Shown here: piece after piece, positions 45,577 through 57,676 of the stretch
Layout of the letters: each line of letters starts with the position of its first letter
Numbering within the stretch: the stretch's first letter is position 1
Source of the DNA: Semisulcospira habei
Taxonomy: Eukaryota; Mollusca; Gastropoda; Semisulcospiridae
Length of the DNA stretch: 64,000 nucleotides
Direction of reading: 5' to 3'
Assembly: GCA_036245525.1 (NCBI GenBank)
Contig: BTPG01000004.1
Location: forward strand, 19,887,709 to 19,951,708
The notes under the pieces: generated by a model
What the model was told of the DNA's origin: nothing
Databases searched by the model: none
What the model saw: only the letters and a program-made list of their open reading frames with translations
Made by a program: the position numbers and the translations under genes

Positions 45577-45701
45577 GCACTTAAAATTCAAAGGTTGGTG
45601 GGTTTTCCCTTCCGAGATAAAGATCGACTGATAAGAAATTAATTTAACTTAGAAAGCCAAGCGCGCTAGAACCGATCGAAAAGGCCACATCATAATTATG
45701 T

Positions 45702-46030
45702 TTAACCCATTCAGCCCTGATACACTACATCAAGATAAGGCTCGACCATGGCAGTTCAAAGGTGGTGCCAGAACAGCTACGGGCACCAAACTATTCTTGC
45801 ACCATATTTCAACTACCGTGGTCTCTCTATGTCCAGAACCCTGACGTTATCTAATTCAGACGACTCCTCCCATGAATGTGAAAGAAAAAAAAACCCCCAA
45901 TATTCCCAGTACGCAAAAGGCTATCGGGCCGATGCCGGCAGCAGTGGGCCGGCATCGCACAAATGTGAGCGGGTCCACTGCGCCGACTTCAACCGATAGT
46001 CGTTAGCGTACTGGAGGTTTCAATGTGTTA
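45702..46030. mobile_element. Decayed family A element with a family E hairpin inside
   Basis: The left end 'ttaacccattcagccctgat' and degenerate A arms run to about 45870. A family E palindrome follows (45897-46021, 'acgcaaaaggctatcgggcc'), then the final 'ggtttcaatgtgttaa'. Confidence 0.6.
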
Positions 46031-46152
46031 ATTTGTTTTTTCCCCGCGTTGTTGAGAAATACATTTTCAATATTGTGTTTTAGAGAACTACGCTGATTTT
46101 GAAACGTAAAAGGTCCTATCCCTTATATTGAAAGGTCTCGTGAACCCTTTCA

Positions 46153-46260
46153 AAACAGGCATAGTTCTCAAAGTCCTTGTACAAGTTGCAGAGGCTCATG
46201 AGAGTGAAACAGGCATAGTTCTCAACGTCCTTGCACAAGTTGCAGAGGCTCATGAGAGTG
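46153..46260. repeat. Two copies of a 54-bp unit
   Basis: 'aaacaggcatagttctcaa' starts at 46153 and 46207. Each unit ends in a family B-like 'aggctcatgagagtg'. Confidence 0.9.
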
Positions 46261-46688
46261 TAGGCGTGTTTCTGTTACGTGAGGTGTATGCAACTGCACA
46301 AGGGCTCCTGAGAATCTATGCCACTTGCTGATGGAAAGGCAAGACTAAGGGCTGAACGGGTACTAGGCAGAGCAATTTCCATGCATGACGCCATTAGGAA
46401 CAAAGGACTCTGGGTTTCCCCAGGGACGATCCTGTAACTAAAGTAAAGGGCAAGAAGGAAACAAGAAACTTTATTTGGCCCATGCGTGGTTTTGAGAAGT
46501 GAACGGGTTTCTTCCATTAGCGTTGATTGTATAAAGTTACGTTAAACGTGCGACTGTATAAAATTATCGTGAAAATGGGGAAAGTGGTTGTTGCTAGCTT
46601 TTGATGTCATGAGTTTTTGGTATAGTAAGGAAAGTTAGTGTCTGGTAGAAAACTGTTCACCATTTAGTAATTTCAGGATCTCTTACAG

Positions 46689-46770
<82 letters not shown>

Positions 46771-46945
46771 ACACTATAGAAACATAGCCCATCCATCTAT
46801 CAACCTATACTAGCCTGATTCTCCCACCTTTCCATCCAACCAGTCTATCATCCATCCATCCATCCATCCATCCATCCATCCACCCACCCAAACCATCCAT
46901 CCATTAATCCATCCATCCAATCTAGTATCCATCCATCCATCCATC
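46689..46945. repeat. AC and CATC microsatellites
   Basis: AC repeats 46690-46767, then CATC-type repeats 46850-46945. Confidence 0.97.
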
Positions 46946-47190
46946 ACTTAGTAGAAGTTCAGGAGTACACCAAAGGTGAATACCGCAGACTGATATAACA
47001 GCGTGAAATATTGCCTCTCATGTGTTGCCCAGGCTGTTACCTGTGTACCGGCCGCACTACCTGCGACACACACTCCAGGCAAAAAAATGATACGGCTAAT
47101 CAAGTCTGTCAGTAACGGTTATGGGCAGGAATTGGCACTGACTATCTTGGCACAAGAACCATGCTTGCCAAATGAATATCACCTGGGAGC

Positions 47191-47211
47191 TCTCTCTTTC
47201 TCTCTCTCTCT

Positions 47212-47254
<43 letters not shown>
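47191..47254. repeat. CT-CG-GA compound palindromic microsatellite
   Basis: CT repeats, then about eight CG dinucleotides, then GA repeats, forming a self-complementary block 190 bp upstream of the LINE insertion. Confidence 0.9.
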
Positions 47255-47257
<3 letters not shown>

Positions 47258-47447
47258 TCAGACCAAAAGCGAGACGTCTAGTCAGACACAGAAATGACGA
47301 AAATTATAAGAATTATATGTACCCAGCTACTGTGCTATGTCATCTTCATGTGTACCATTTGCTAGACGTATACAGGAGAAAGAGCAACGTCTAAATGGAC
47401 GAAAGGACAAAAAGCAACCTGACGATAAATAACATATACGGACAGCA

Positions 47448-49238
47448 GTGTCCTCAGACAGCCTGGCAGCAGAGGCAGAAAAGGCAGCAGGCAGCGGCAA
47501 CATGAAACAGCTCTACGACATTACCAGAAGATTGTCGGGTAAGTATGGCCATACAGAAAGACCAGTAAAAGACAAAGAAGGCAAGCCTATTGCAGACAGA
47601 GCAGACCAACTCGACAGATGGGCCGAGTATTTTGAAGAGTTACTGAACAGACCTAGCCCACCCGACCCCCCCGACATCCAGCCGGCAGAGACCGACCTAC
47701 CCATCAGCTGTGACAGACCCAGCCGGGAAGAGATCAGAAAAGCAGTGGCATTTTTGAAGAATGGCAAAGCAGCAGGGCCAGATGGCATCCCAGCGGAGTC
47801 TCTGAAAGCAGACCTAGACACAACAGTTGAGATGCTGTACCCACTGTTTGGAAAGATCTGGGAAGAGGAGGTGATGCCAGCTGACTGGAAGGAGGGGTAC
47901 CTAATCAAGCTTCCCAAGAAAGGCGACCTCAGCAAGTGTTCCAACTACAGAGGAATCACCTTGCTGTCAGTACCAGGAAAGGTCTTCAACAGGATCATCC
48001 TAGAGAGAATGAAGAGCTCCGTTGACCCCCAGCTGAGAGACCAGCAAGCAGGATTCAGGAAGAACCGATCATGTACAGACCAGATCGCCACTCTCCGCAT
48101 CATCGTGGAACAGTCTCTGGAGTGGAGCTCCCCGCTGTACGTCAACTTTGTGGATTATGAGAAAGCATTTGACAGCGTGGACCGAGAGACTCTGTGGAAA
48201 CTCCTACGACACTACGGTGTACCCACAAAGCTCGTCCGCCTGATCAAGAGCAGCTATGATGGCATGACATGTCGCTTGATCCACGAAGGGCAGTTCACCA
48301 GAGAGCTCCAGGTCAGAACTGGTGTCAGGCAGGGATGTCTGCTGTCTCCGTTCCTCTTCCTACTGGCCATAGACTGGGTCATGAAGATGACCACAGAGCA
48401 CAGACGAAGTGGAATACAGTGGACACTGTGGACACAGCTTGACGACCTCGATTTTGCAGACGACTTGGCATTACTGTCCCACACTCATCAACAAATGCAG
48501 GACAAGACCACGAGGCTTGCTGACATCTCGTCCCAAGTGGGCCTCACCATTCACAAACAGAAAACAAAGACAATGAGGCTGAACGCAACCAGGGAAGAAC
48601 CAGTCTTGCTTGCTGGCACCCCGTTGGAGGAGGTGGAGTCCTTCACCTATCTCGGGAGCATCATAGACAAAAAAGGCGGCACTGATGCAGATGTCAGAGC
48701 ACGAATCGGTAAAGCCAGAGCAGCCTTTCTCCAGTTGAAAAAAGTGTGGAGCTCCAGAGAGCTGTCACAACACACCAAAGTCCGGATTTTCAACTCCAAT
48801 GTAAAAGCAGTTCTCCTATATGGAGCAGAGACATGGAGATTGACAAAAACCACAGTCAACAGAGTACAGACCTTCATGAACAGTTGCCTTAGAAGAATTT
48901 TGAAAATCCACTGGCCAGAGAAGATCAGCAACGTCAGACTCTGGGAGAGAACAGAGCAGATAACAGCAGAGAATGAAATTGGGCGAAGAAGATGGGGATG
49001 GATCGGTCACAGTCTGAGAAAGCCAGCTTCCAGTATCACTAGGCAGGCATTGTCATGGAACCCCCAGGGAAAGAGGAAAAGAGGTAGGCCGAGAAACTCC
49101 TGGCGTCGAGACCTCCAAGCAGACATCAAGAGACTGGGAACCACCTGGAGTAGAATCGAAGGAGAAGCACAGGACAGGAGTTGCTGGAGGTCTCTCGTCG
49201 ACGGCCTATACCCGGGTAGGGGTGACAGGCGTAAGTAA
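47448..49238 (+). CDS. LINE reverse transcriptase (5'-truncated ORF2)
   Basis: This is an open frame of 596 codons. It has no natural start here: it opens with GTG inside the target-site duplication, and the first ATG is codon 19. Residue blocks (frame numbering): NGKAAGPDGIPAES 105-118; NYRGITLLSVPGKVFNRIIL 166-185; QAGFRKNRSCTDQ 200-212; motif A DYEKAFDSVD 236-245; motif B GVRQGCLLSPFLF 292-304; motif C FADD 336-339 with the catalytic aspartates; and YLGSII further on. The C-terminal part has RRWGWIGHSLRK and KRGRPRNSWRRDL, a block common in invertebrate LINEs. There is no RNase H domain, and the apurinic endonuclease is missing by truncation. The stop codon TAA is formed by the GTAA tail itself. 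The enzyme core appears intact, but a protein would lack the endonuclease needed for autonomous movement. Confidence 0.9.
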   Translation: MSSDSLAAEAEKAAGSGNMKQLYDITRRLSGKYGHTERPVKDKEGKPIADRADQLDRWAEYFEELLNRPSPPDPPDIQPAETDLPISCDRPSREEIRKAVAFLKNGKAAGPDGIPAESLKADLDTTVEMLYPLFGKIWEEEVMPADWKEGYLIKLPKKGDLSKCSNYRGITLLSVPGKVFNRIILERMKSSVDPQLRDQQAGFRKNRSCTDQIATLRIIVEQSLEWSSPLYVNFVDYEKAFDSVDRETLWKLLRHYGVPTKLVRLIKSSYDGMTCRLIHEGQFTRELQVRTGVRQGCLLSPFLFLLAIDWVMKMTTEHRRSGIQWTLWTQLDDLDFADDLALLSHTHQQMQDKTTRLADISSQVGLTIHKQKTKTMRLNATREEPVLLAGTPLEEVESFTYLGSIIDKKGGTDADVRARIGKARAAFLQLKKVWSSRELSQHTKVRIFNSNVKAVLLYGAETWRLTKTTVNRVQTFMNSCLRRILKIHWPEKISNVRLWERTEQITAENEIGRRRWGWIGHSLRKPASSITRQALSWNPQGKRKRGRPRNSWRRDLQADIKRLGTTWSRIEGEAQDRSCWRSLVDGLYPGRGDRRK

Positions 49239-49245
49239 GTAAGTA
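47455..49245 (+). mobile_element. 5'-truncated non-LTR retrotransposon (LINE) with target-site duplication
   Basis: The element is bounded by a perfect 13-bp direct repeat 'acagcagtgtcct' at 47442-47454 and 49246-49258. It ends in a short GTAA repeat (49231-49245) and has no 5' UTR or endonuclease, as expected for target-primed insertion with 5' truncation. It lies antisense in the 32-kb NCX intron. The almost intact reading frame and perfect duplication suggest recent insertion. The lack of RNase H and the GTAA tail resemble RTE- or CR1-like LINEs, but I cannot fix the clade. Confidence 0.9.
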
Positions 49246-49984
49246 ACAGCAGTGTCCTAGCGTTCAAAGTGTCTAACCAGTTCTGTGGCATTCATTGACA
49301 TAGTGCATGCAGCCTCACCATGAGGCCTCATTTCACAAAATATGCAAAGAAGTGTGATCACTGACTGACAGGTTCTTTCTCTCCCCATTATCTCCATGAC
49401 TACACTTGCAACAACAGAAGGAAAAATAACACACAAAAAAAAACACACACAAAAACAAGACATAAAACAAACAAACAAACACATGTTTTGTGCGATTTGC
49501 AGAGCTGCACCTGTTTAGCGACCCAACTCGCTAAACAGGTGGGTCGCAAACATAAAAGAATGGACCGAACTCGAGATGCCAGACTTGCTTGCCACCGCCC
49601 AAAATAGAACTCAGTGGAGAGCATTGTCTGTTGCTGCTGCCTTTCAGTCCCCCCAACGCCCAGTTCGGGCAAGGGACTGATGATGATGATGACCTGTTTA
49701 GCACTCCATTGCATGCGTTTTCCGTCTCAGCAAACGCTTTTATTTTCTATCATTAGTTTCACACCAAGCCGTAAAATGCACTGGGCGCAGCAGGGACGCC
49801 ATCAAGGACGGATGCGCTCTACAAATACCACGGTCACCTGCAAGAGACTTAGATTCTCACAAGCCCCTGCAGTCGCAGGAATCCAAGCCCCTTGCCGAAC
49901 GAGATCGACAGCCGTTCCTCAGGCTGAGACGGTCATCAATGTGTGCGGTGCACGACAAGAGCACCATCGGTTAGCAACAAGGTC

Positions 49985-50123
49985 CTGGGGCCAGTTGCAT
50001 GAGCGAACTTAGTTCCGCGTCAGCCACTAAGCAAGGTGCTCCGCAATAGTAATTTATATATCGGAGCACCTTGCATAGTGGCTGGCCCGGGAATAAGTTC
50101 ACTCATGCAGCTGGCCCCAGGTG
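49985..50123. repeat. Family G inverted repeat
   Basis: 'ctggggccagttgcatgagc' and complement form arms of about 55 nt around an AT-rich loop. A decayed copy is at 37225-37290 and a half copy at 59508-59572. Confidence 0.85.
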
Positions 50124-50627
50124 TTTTTCTGCCTGTAAATTGAGAAACAAATTTGCTCAGGTGAGATGCTTTTGCAGTTATGTTGTCTGTTTTGTCGATT
50201 CACACCGTACTGGCGACTGCGTTTTTCTGTACAGTGTTTGGTGATTGTGGGTATAGCAGTCTCGACTGAGAAGGTATTGGTTTAAAATACAGAATTCGAC
50301 TATAATTCCGACTGAAAGCGGTGCTGAAAGTAATAGTGTACGCGTTAAACTTGACACAATGAAAATGGTATCGGAAATTATCAAAACACAGTCATTTCCT
50401 GCTTACATGGCAAAAACCAGAAACGTAATGAAGCGGAGACAGACGCCCAGTCTAGTCCAGACCTGCGCTAATCAGTGTGAAAACGCCGGTCAGGTGCCCT
50501 GGTGTCTGAGCATTACGACTGGCTCTACTATCAGAGAAACAATGTTTGCCGCGCCGCTATTCCATCATCCACTAACCGCATCCACCTGCAAGAGATTATG
50601 CACCGTCCTCATAATTATAGGTTGGGG

Positions 50628-50697
50628 GAAAAGGGGGTGGGGGGATAGGTTGGGGGAAAAGGGGGTGGGGGGGGGGAGAGGGGTGGGGGGAGAGGGC
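50628..50697. repeat. G-rich tract, possible quadruplex
   Basis: Two copies of a 'ggttgggggaaaagggggtg' unit followed by G runs. Confidence 0.85.
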
Positions 50698-50871
50698 AGC
50701 AGTTGCATGAGTGAGCTTAGTCCTGCCGCGCCAGCAACCAAGCAAGGTTCTCCGCTATAGCTTAGTCCTGCGACAGCCACTAAGCAAGGTGCTCCGCTGT
50801 AGCCGGCGGAGCATCTTGCTTAGTGGCTGGCGCAGGACTAAGCTCACTCATGCCAGCTGAGCCCAGGCCGA
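50697..50871. repeat. Family G inverted repeat with partly doubled left arm
   Basis: Two left-arm segments ('cttagtcctgc' at 50718 and 50761) face one right arm ('gcttagtggctggcgcagga' at 50817). Confidence 0.8.
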
Positions 50872-51369
50872 AATCAGTTATGAGGTCTATTGCTGACACT
50901 GATTGTTGGATGGATTCGTATCATTCAGTACTACCTGTGTGCTGGTCTGTGAATTTAGACCTTACGGCTTACAATTGAATATTTGCTGGTCTTCGAGTAA
51001 GGACCTTCAGTTCAGTTCAATTCAATTCAATCAGTTCAATTCATCTTCGTTATCACTGACTCTGGATTGAAATTTCAGCTGGGCAGAGGAAGACCATTAT
51101 TGATTAAAAAATACGATAACGGCTTCAAGCAGTGCATGACGATGTACAGGATCACACAGCAGCATACGTTCACTCGTTTGAGGCGCCCCGCATCAATAGT
51201 TGCGGAAGTGTCGTATAGCGTTGCCGCTATTGATGCGGTGCGCCTTAAATGATTTATTATGTTCCTGAAATTGACCATATCGGCCGTTTTTCGGTCCTGT
51301 CTTTAGTGCTTACCGGCGAACCTTCTATCGGCTGTAGCGTAGAGTCCTTCAATCAATACCCGCCCAAAT

Positions 51370-51434
51370 GCAAGAGGTTTTCATCCTCATCAGCCCCTGC
51401 CGAAGGCAGGGGCTGATGAGAATCAAGGCCTCTT
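51370..51434. repeat. Family B hairpin core
   Basis: 'catcagcccctgccgaaggc' pairs with 'aggggctgatgagaatcaag', a diverged subtype. Confidence 0.7.
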
Positions 51435-52419
51435 AATGGAGGTGTTGAGCCTCACTTCCATAACGTTGTTTCTTTTTTTTTTTTTTTCAAATGGAGGGAG
51501 CTATGAGGTTGTAAGCCTATGACTGCGCGTGGTCTAATGCGATAGAGTGGCCACTCTCATCAAAGTAATGGCGCATGAAGTGGAGGGTATGCACACAAGC
51601 CGCGGTTAAATCACAATTGTCACATTCCATGCAGGCGAGTTTTGACCTGTTTCACATCTGGTGATGAATGCAGCATTAAACATTTAAAGGTATGCATTAA
51701 TACTGCCATGGTACCAAATTAAAATGCATATACCTTTGAACGATAAATCAACACACGTTCCCGTTTCCAAGTGACAAAGGTTCTCATGAACCTCTTGCTG
51801 GCCAAGAGTTAAAAAAAAATTACACATCACATGCATATATTCTTGTCAGAAAGAGGAGATCGTGTTGGTTAAAATACCATTACGCATAAATCTGAAGACA
51901 CATTTTAGCACCATGTGTGTTTGTTATGCGTTGTTGACACACCTAATGAACTTTAATACTTAGCTGCCGTTTGCCTGCCAATCTATTTTTAGCTGTTTCT
52001 CGTACTAAAAGCGTATTTCTAAGAACGGAGTGGAGTCTTTGTCAGGTTACTTGATATAAAGACAATGTGTGCTGAACTGGATTGTCCTGTGTCCAAATAA
52101 ACCATAAATAGACCTGTGTGTCTTTGAACAGTTAGGGCGGTAGTGGGCCTTTAAGGCCGTGCCTGAAGGCAGCGAATTTCACAGAGCAGAAATAACTTCT
52201 GTCACATAAAATACACTTTATGCAAGTGACATATTTCTGTGATCCTGCCATGGCTGATAAATGACTGTTTTCACATAACCTGCACAGCGGTTGATTTGTG
52301 CTATTGTCGTCGTGCACGTTAGCCTGGGGAGGTATCAGGGTGAAGCTATTACTGCTGATTGTCTCTCTTTGTGAAGCCATACTTCGTGAGTTCGCTGGAT
52401 CAGCTGTTTGGTCCATATT

Positions 52420-52621
52420 TTAACCCACTTAACCCTAAGGCCGCAGATTTTTTGGAGGTGTCGCTCAACGACTATGTACCAGTTGCAGGAGATCGATTGA
52501 CCATGATAATTCAAGGGTAGTGCCAGATTAACTTGGCGCCTTCCGGCGCCAAGCTAATCTGGCACTACCCTTGGATTATCATGGTCGATCCATCTCCTGC
52601 TGTAGTGCGTCAGAGTCAAAT
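52420..52621. mobile_element. Family A hairpin element
   Basis: It begins 'ttaacccacttaaccctaag', has an intact core around 'ggcgccttccggcgcc', and ends 'gtagtgcgtcagagtcaaat' without the terminal TTAA. Confidence 0.8.
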
Positions 52622-53403
52622 CTGCTCCAGGAAATGCTTTGACTGCTGAAATTTGCCGATACAACAGATTTTCAATGTTCTCTTGCTTCAAGTTAAACTA
52701 AGAAATGTCTACCCTTTTTCACAATGCATGTGAGCAGGCACACGGAAACACACCGCGTAACGGAGTTTTTTTATTTTTATTTTGATTTTTATTTTGTACT
52801 GTCCCAGTCTGGAGTCGGTAGCGGAACTCCTCTACACACACTTTCTTTCATGTTACGTTATTCAAACTTCAACTTCATAAATGAAGTTAGCATTTTGCCC
52901 AGCATTATTGTAAAACACACTAGAACATGTATTTAACTCTGTCTTGCATGGAGCACTGAGGTCGCCCTAACCATTTGCGTGTCGGCAGCGGTTTATGTCG
53001 CGATGATTCCGACAGGACGCAGGGACGCATGTGAATCTATGTCTCTGACAAAACACGGAAGAGTTTGGATGACGGGCTGCTAAGGTGAAAACCAATCGCT
53101 TTAGTCTGTACTGTCAAGCCTTCACGCTTTCAGCTGACGCCAGACAAACGTCTGACTGATGTTTTCACGCTTGTGGAACTGTCCAGGACTGTCGTGAAAT
53201 ATGCACAAGGAAATGTCGGCCGGCGGGCGTACAAATTGAACTTGTCGGCGGAGCATTTGTCGTGCGGTATTAGTTTTTTTTTTTTTTTCTTCAGCCCACT
53301 AATAGAACTCTCTCTGTCTCTGAGACTGTCGCAGTTTCTGTCTCAGCGCTGCTGTACCTGATTTTAATTTTGCTATTATTTATATTTACACACTTGCTTC
53401 AGG

Positions 53404-53440
<37 letters not shown>

Positions 53441-53540
53441 CAAAAAGGCCATCGGACCGTCGTTGGCCGACGTTGGCCCGCGCACTGCCGTGCGCGGGCC
53501 AACGGCGGCCAACGACGGCCCGATGGCCTTTTGCGCATTG
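53441..53540. repeat. Family E palindrome
   Basis: 'aaaaaggccatcggaccgtc' pairs with 'gacggcccgatggccttttg', with the centre 'gcgcactgccgtgcgc'. A CTTA microsatellite (53404-53440) abuts it. Confidence 0.85.
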
Positions 53541-53704
53541 AGTACTTGCTTACGAGTGATTAATCAATGGAAATTGCAAACTTGTGTAAAACGCAAAGCA
53601 ATTAACTTTATTTAGCACATTTCATTTCAAGCCTGTTGTAGAACCAGAGAGGAGCTTCTATTCTACTCGAACAGTGGTTTCTCCATTTACACACATGCGT
53701 CCCT

Positions 53705-53860
53705 TTTACCCATTTAACCCAAGTCCGCATTTCATGTATCAGTCTCAATAGACAGATCGCCCATGATAATTGAAGAGTAGTGCCAGATTAGCTTGGCGCC
53801 ATCAGGCGCCGCACCGCACGTGAATTATACATTGAAGTGCATCGGGGCCAAAGGGGTTAA
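53705..53860. mobile_element. Family A element with shortened right arm
   Basis: The left arm 'gtgccagattagcttggcgc' is kept. The right arm is reduced to 'gcaccgcacgtgaattatac'. It ends 'ccaaaggggttaa'. Confidence 0.7.
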
Positions 53861-54051
53861 GTCTGAAAGGGGAAAGTTACCTCTGTCTTTCTGTCCTCCA
53901 CCTAATCCCACCTCCCCCTCCCCCGCCAGCACGCTTCTGCCCAAACGATCTATATTTATGCACTCCAAATGCCCGGCTTTATCGTCACATTGCAGTCACT
54001 GTTACTGCCGCCAGACTCCGTCCCTCATTTTTACGCCCGCTTTTTTTATGT

Positions 54052-54182
54052 GTGCTGGTCTGTGAAATTTGGACCTTCCAGCTCAAAGCCACAAAGCCCT
54101 AAAACACCACACGTGTGCTGGTCTGTGAATGTGGACCTTTCGGCTGCAAGCGTAAGGTCCAGACCCACAGACCAGCACACAT
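54052..54182. repeat. Family F hairpin, full copy plus a half copy
   Basis: 54113-54181 is a near-perfect hairpin ('gtgtgctggtctgtgaatgt' and complement). A left half copy precedes it at 54052-54085. Confidence 0.75.
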
Positions 54183-54302
54183 CGATATCCGTCCCCGCCT
54201 CTAATAGCCAAGCCACTTAGCCGTCCTTTGGCAACGAGATAGACAACGATTTCTGGACACTCCGTGTCGCTTTATCAGTCCCACTGCTACATAGTGTCAC
54301 GA

Positions 54303-54369
54303 GCAAGAGGCATAGACTCTCATGAGCCCCTGCAGGTGCAGGGGCTCATGACAGTCTATGCCTCTTGCT
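54303..54369. repeat. Family B hairpin core, near perfect
   Basis: 'gcaagaggcatagactctca' pairs with 'gacagtctatgcctcttgc' around 'gcccctgcaggtgcaggggc'. Confidence 0.75.
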
Positions 54370-54537
54370 GTATGGATTAGCCATATGTGTATCTCAGACA
54401 GAGGAATTAATGGGTGTTGAGGTTTAATATTGTGGATGCATCAAAAGCCTTGCATCAGTATGTCGAATACTTTTGCGTTTGAAGAAGAACTAAGAAGAAG
54501 AAGAAGAAGAAGTAGAAGAAGAACAAGAAGAAGAAGA

Positions 54538-54578
<41 letters not shown>

Positions 54579-54883
54579 TGCGGGAGAAGGGGGGAGGCGG
54601 GGGGGGGGGGGGGGCTAAAATCGTGATGCGTGATTGGCTCTTTTTCGGTTCTCGTAATACGTGTTTGCATACTTTTCCCGCGATCATCCTCCTCATCCTC
54701 GCGATCCGCGAAAAGAGAGTTCCTGGTGAAAGGCAATGCAAAAACTTAATTGTGGTACTTTCTGTCCTCGTTGGGAGAACACAAATTTAAAAAAACACAG
54801 TCTACGTCTAGTTCGCTGGGAAGTGGAATAATTCAACTCAGGTGAACCCCATCAGTTCCAAGAACATGGATCAAGTGAAGTCA

Positions 54884-54949
54884 GCAAGAGTCATAGATCC
54901 TCATGAGCCCCCGCGGTAGCGTGGGCTCATGAGCATCTATGCCTCTTGC
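54884..54949. repeat. Family B hairpin core
   Basis: 'gcaagagtcatagatcctca' pairs with 'gagcatctatgcctcttgc'. The loop is 'gcggtagcg'. Confidence 0.75.
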
Positions 54950-55087
54950 ATTTGGGCGTTGTTCACTTCGCTTCCATCAAGGTTCAGTGACAGGTATTGG
55001 GTAAGCTAGCGCGGAAAAACCTCAATTTCTGATCAATGTTGCTCGAACACTGTCTGCGTGTGATCCGCGACGCTCCACAGCACATTC

Positions 55088-55190
55088 CCAGTCAACAAAA
55101 GCTCATTGGGCCGACTGCAATCGTAGTGGGCCCGCGCACCGCCCGGCCCACTGCGGCCGCCGTCGGTCCGAAGACCTTTTGCTTATTGGG
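55088..55190. repeat. Family E palindrome, diverged
   Basis: 'caacaaaagctcattgggcc' pairs with 'ggtccgaagaccttttgctt'. The centre is 'gggcccgcgcaccgcccggccc'-like and GC-rich. Confidence 0.75.
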
Positions 55191-55328
55191 GTACGCAAAT
55201 TTCAGACGAAAGTTTTGAGTCCGGTTGGAGATATCAAAAATGGTGTAATTTGATTAACAACGTGATCTTGTACAGAAAAATCTCTCTTTGAGCGACCACC
55301 TTTGTGTTAGATGACCTGTCTTGCCATA

Positions 55329-55539
55329 TTAACCCATTCAGCCCTGACGCATAACAGCAGGAGATGGGTTAACCATGATAATTCAAGGGTAGTGCCAGAT
55401 CAGCGTGGCGCCTGTCGGCACCAAGCTAATCTGGCACTGTCCTTGAATTATCATGGTCGATCCATCTCCTGCAACAGGTGCATAGTCAGATGACGCCTCC
55501 AAAATTTGGGAAATATGTGCGCCGGGCTGAATGAGTTAA
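55329..55539. mobile_element. Family A hairpin element, nearly intact
   Basis: It has TTAA at both ends ('ttaacccattcagccctgac', 'gggctgaatgagttaa') and long arms with a few mismatches. Confidence 0.85.
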
Positions 55540-55604
55540 TGGTGGTCTTTAAATGGCACTCTTTGTACGTCAAGACTTCTCATACCATGGAAGAGGCAGC
55601 AAGA

Positions 55605-56080
<476 letters not shown>

Positions 56081-56147
56081 TGTCCAGCGATTTATTATAT
56101 TCGAAGTTTACGGCAAATATTAAACATTTTAATTGCTTTGGAATTGC

Positions 56148-56239
56148 TTAACCCTTTGGGTGTCGGTAGAGGTTTTAGTAGCTATGATTCCTGTAGGAAT
56201 CATCGCGACTAAAGCCGCGACCGACAGTCAGAGAGTTAA
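56148..56239. mobile_element. Family D palindrome, TTAA to TTAA
   Basis: This is a 92-bp element, as at 3695, with about a dozen arm mismatches. The centre is 'gattcctgtaggaatc'. Confidence 0.8.
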
Positions 56240-56366
56240 TGTTATTGATTTTCTTACCATTCTATTGATTATATCATATCAAGGACAGATTGTAAGGGGG
56301 CTCTCAGGCCAACATCTCAATCATTGTAAAATAAAGTGAACTAAATTAAATTAAATTAAATTAAAC

Positions 56367-56372
<6 letters not shown>

Positions 56373-56449
<77 letters not shown>
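56373..56449. repeat. CT and AC microsatellites
   Basis: CT 56373-56429 then AC 56430-56449. Nearby GT/GC repeats run at 56893-57045. Confidence 0.95.
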
Positions 56450-56897
56450 AACTTGCATACTATCCATTTAAACTGTAAACACCCATTGGCGATCATCAAA
56501 AATAAAAATGTTGCAACTGAACTGAACACAACAAAACTTTGTAAACTTCTCAAATAAACTTACACAAATTAAACAATCATGAAATAATAAGTTTAAAGTG
56601 GAGAGAGAAAAAAAAACAATTCCAAAAATGACATGATGATGACATAAGTAACAATGATGATGATTATGATAAGAAGAATAAATAGACTTATTTAGCTTAG
56701 TACCTTACTTACAAAAAACGCCAGGCTCTTCAGGTTTCTCTATAGTCGAGGAACGTCTATAATCAACTGAAAACAGTTGATAGTTCATGCACATTTGTTT
56801 ACTTTTTGATCTGGTTAAAATTTCATCGTTAATTATGATTATAATCGTTATCAGGTTATATTTTTGTGTTTTTTTTTATATCAAAATGTCCGTGTGT

Positions 56898-56936
<39 letters not shown>

Positions 56937-57166
56937 CGTGCGTGCGTGTGTGCGTGTGTGCGTGCGTGTGTATGTGTGTGTGTGCATGCATTCATGTGCG
57001 TGCGTGCGTGAGTGAGTGAGTGCGTGCGTGCATGTGTGTGCAAGGAAATGACTCCTTGGAAAAAAATACACTTTTTTCACGCATTCAATTTCATTTCTCT
57101 CAACGGCATTTCTCGAGCGCAAAGGTTATTAGCCGCGAAACGTGTGGGCCACATCTGGTATGAGTT

Positions 57167-57274
57167 CCCAGTACGCAAAGGCCATCGTGCTGAAGTCGAC
57201 CGCAGTGGGCCCGCGCACTACAGTGCGCGGGCCCACTGCGGCCGACTTCAGCCCGATGGCCTTTTGCGTGCTGA
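57167..57274. repeat. Family E palindrome, best copy
   Basis: Arms of about 50 nt each run from 'cagtacgcaaaggccatcgt' to the centre 'gcgcactacagtgcgc' and back. Only a few mismatches occur. A strongly decayed relative is at 9850-9910. Confidence 0.85.
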
Positions 57275-57359
57275 GTTATTGTCATTCGCACCAAACAATA
57301 AAGACGTCCCCACTGTTGGAAAAATCGACATGTATTCATTTTGCTTACCAGCTGTGGCA

Positions 57360-57496
57360 GAAGGATCCACCAAGCTACAAGTTCAAGGGTGGTGCAAGAT
57401 CCGCTGGGCGCCTGAAAAAGCGCCGAGCTAATCTGGCACTACCCTTTAACTGTCATGGTGGATATATTTCCTGCTGTGAAGGCAAATGTGTTGAAT
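57360..57496. mobile_element. Decayed family A element
   Basis: Recognisable parts are 'gttcaagggtggtgcaagat' and 'gagctaatctggcactaccc' with a broken loop. Its ends are not preserved. Confidence 0.55.
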
Positions 57497-57676
57497 AAAA
57501 CAATGAAACAGGCGCTCCGTCACTGAGAGAAACAAAGTTTCACACACACACATTACACGCTGCAGAAACAATACTGAGGTGTTACATAGAACATATTAGT
57601 AGAGAAAAGAAAGGAATCTGTACTAAACCTTTTTTTTTTAAAATCTAATATACAGCTCAATACGCATACATTCTGA

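Larger units (their letters stand above)
50124..52419. other. NCX intron sequence, nothing coding recognised
   Basis: Apart from the listed G tract and hairpins, an inverted repeat at 51173-51252 ('gtttgaggcgccccgcatca' against 'tgatgcggtgcgccttaaat') is visible. Confidence 0.55.

Noticed and set aside
47448..47450. GTG as a start codon for the LINE protein.
   Set aside because: It lies in the target-site duplication, outside the element. The first in-frame ATG is 18 codons downstream, and the real start has been lost by truncation.
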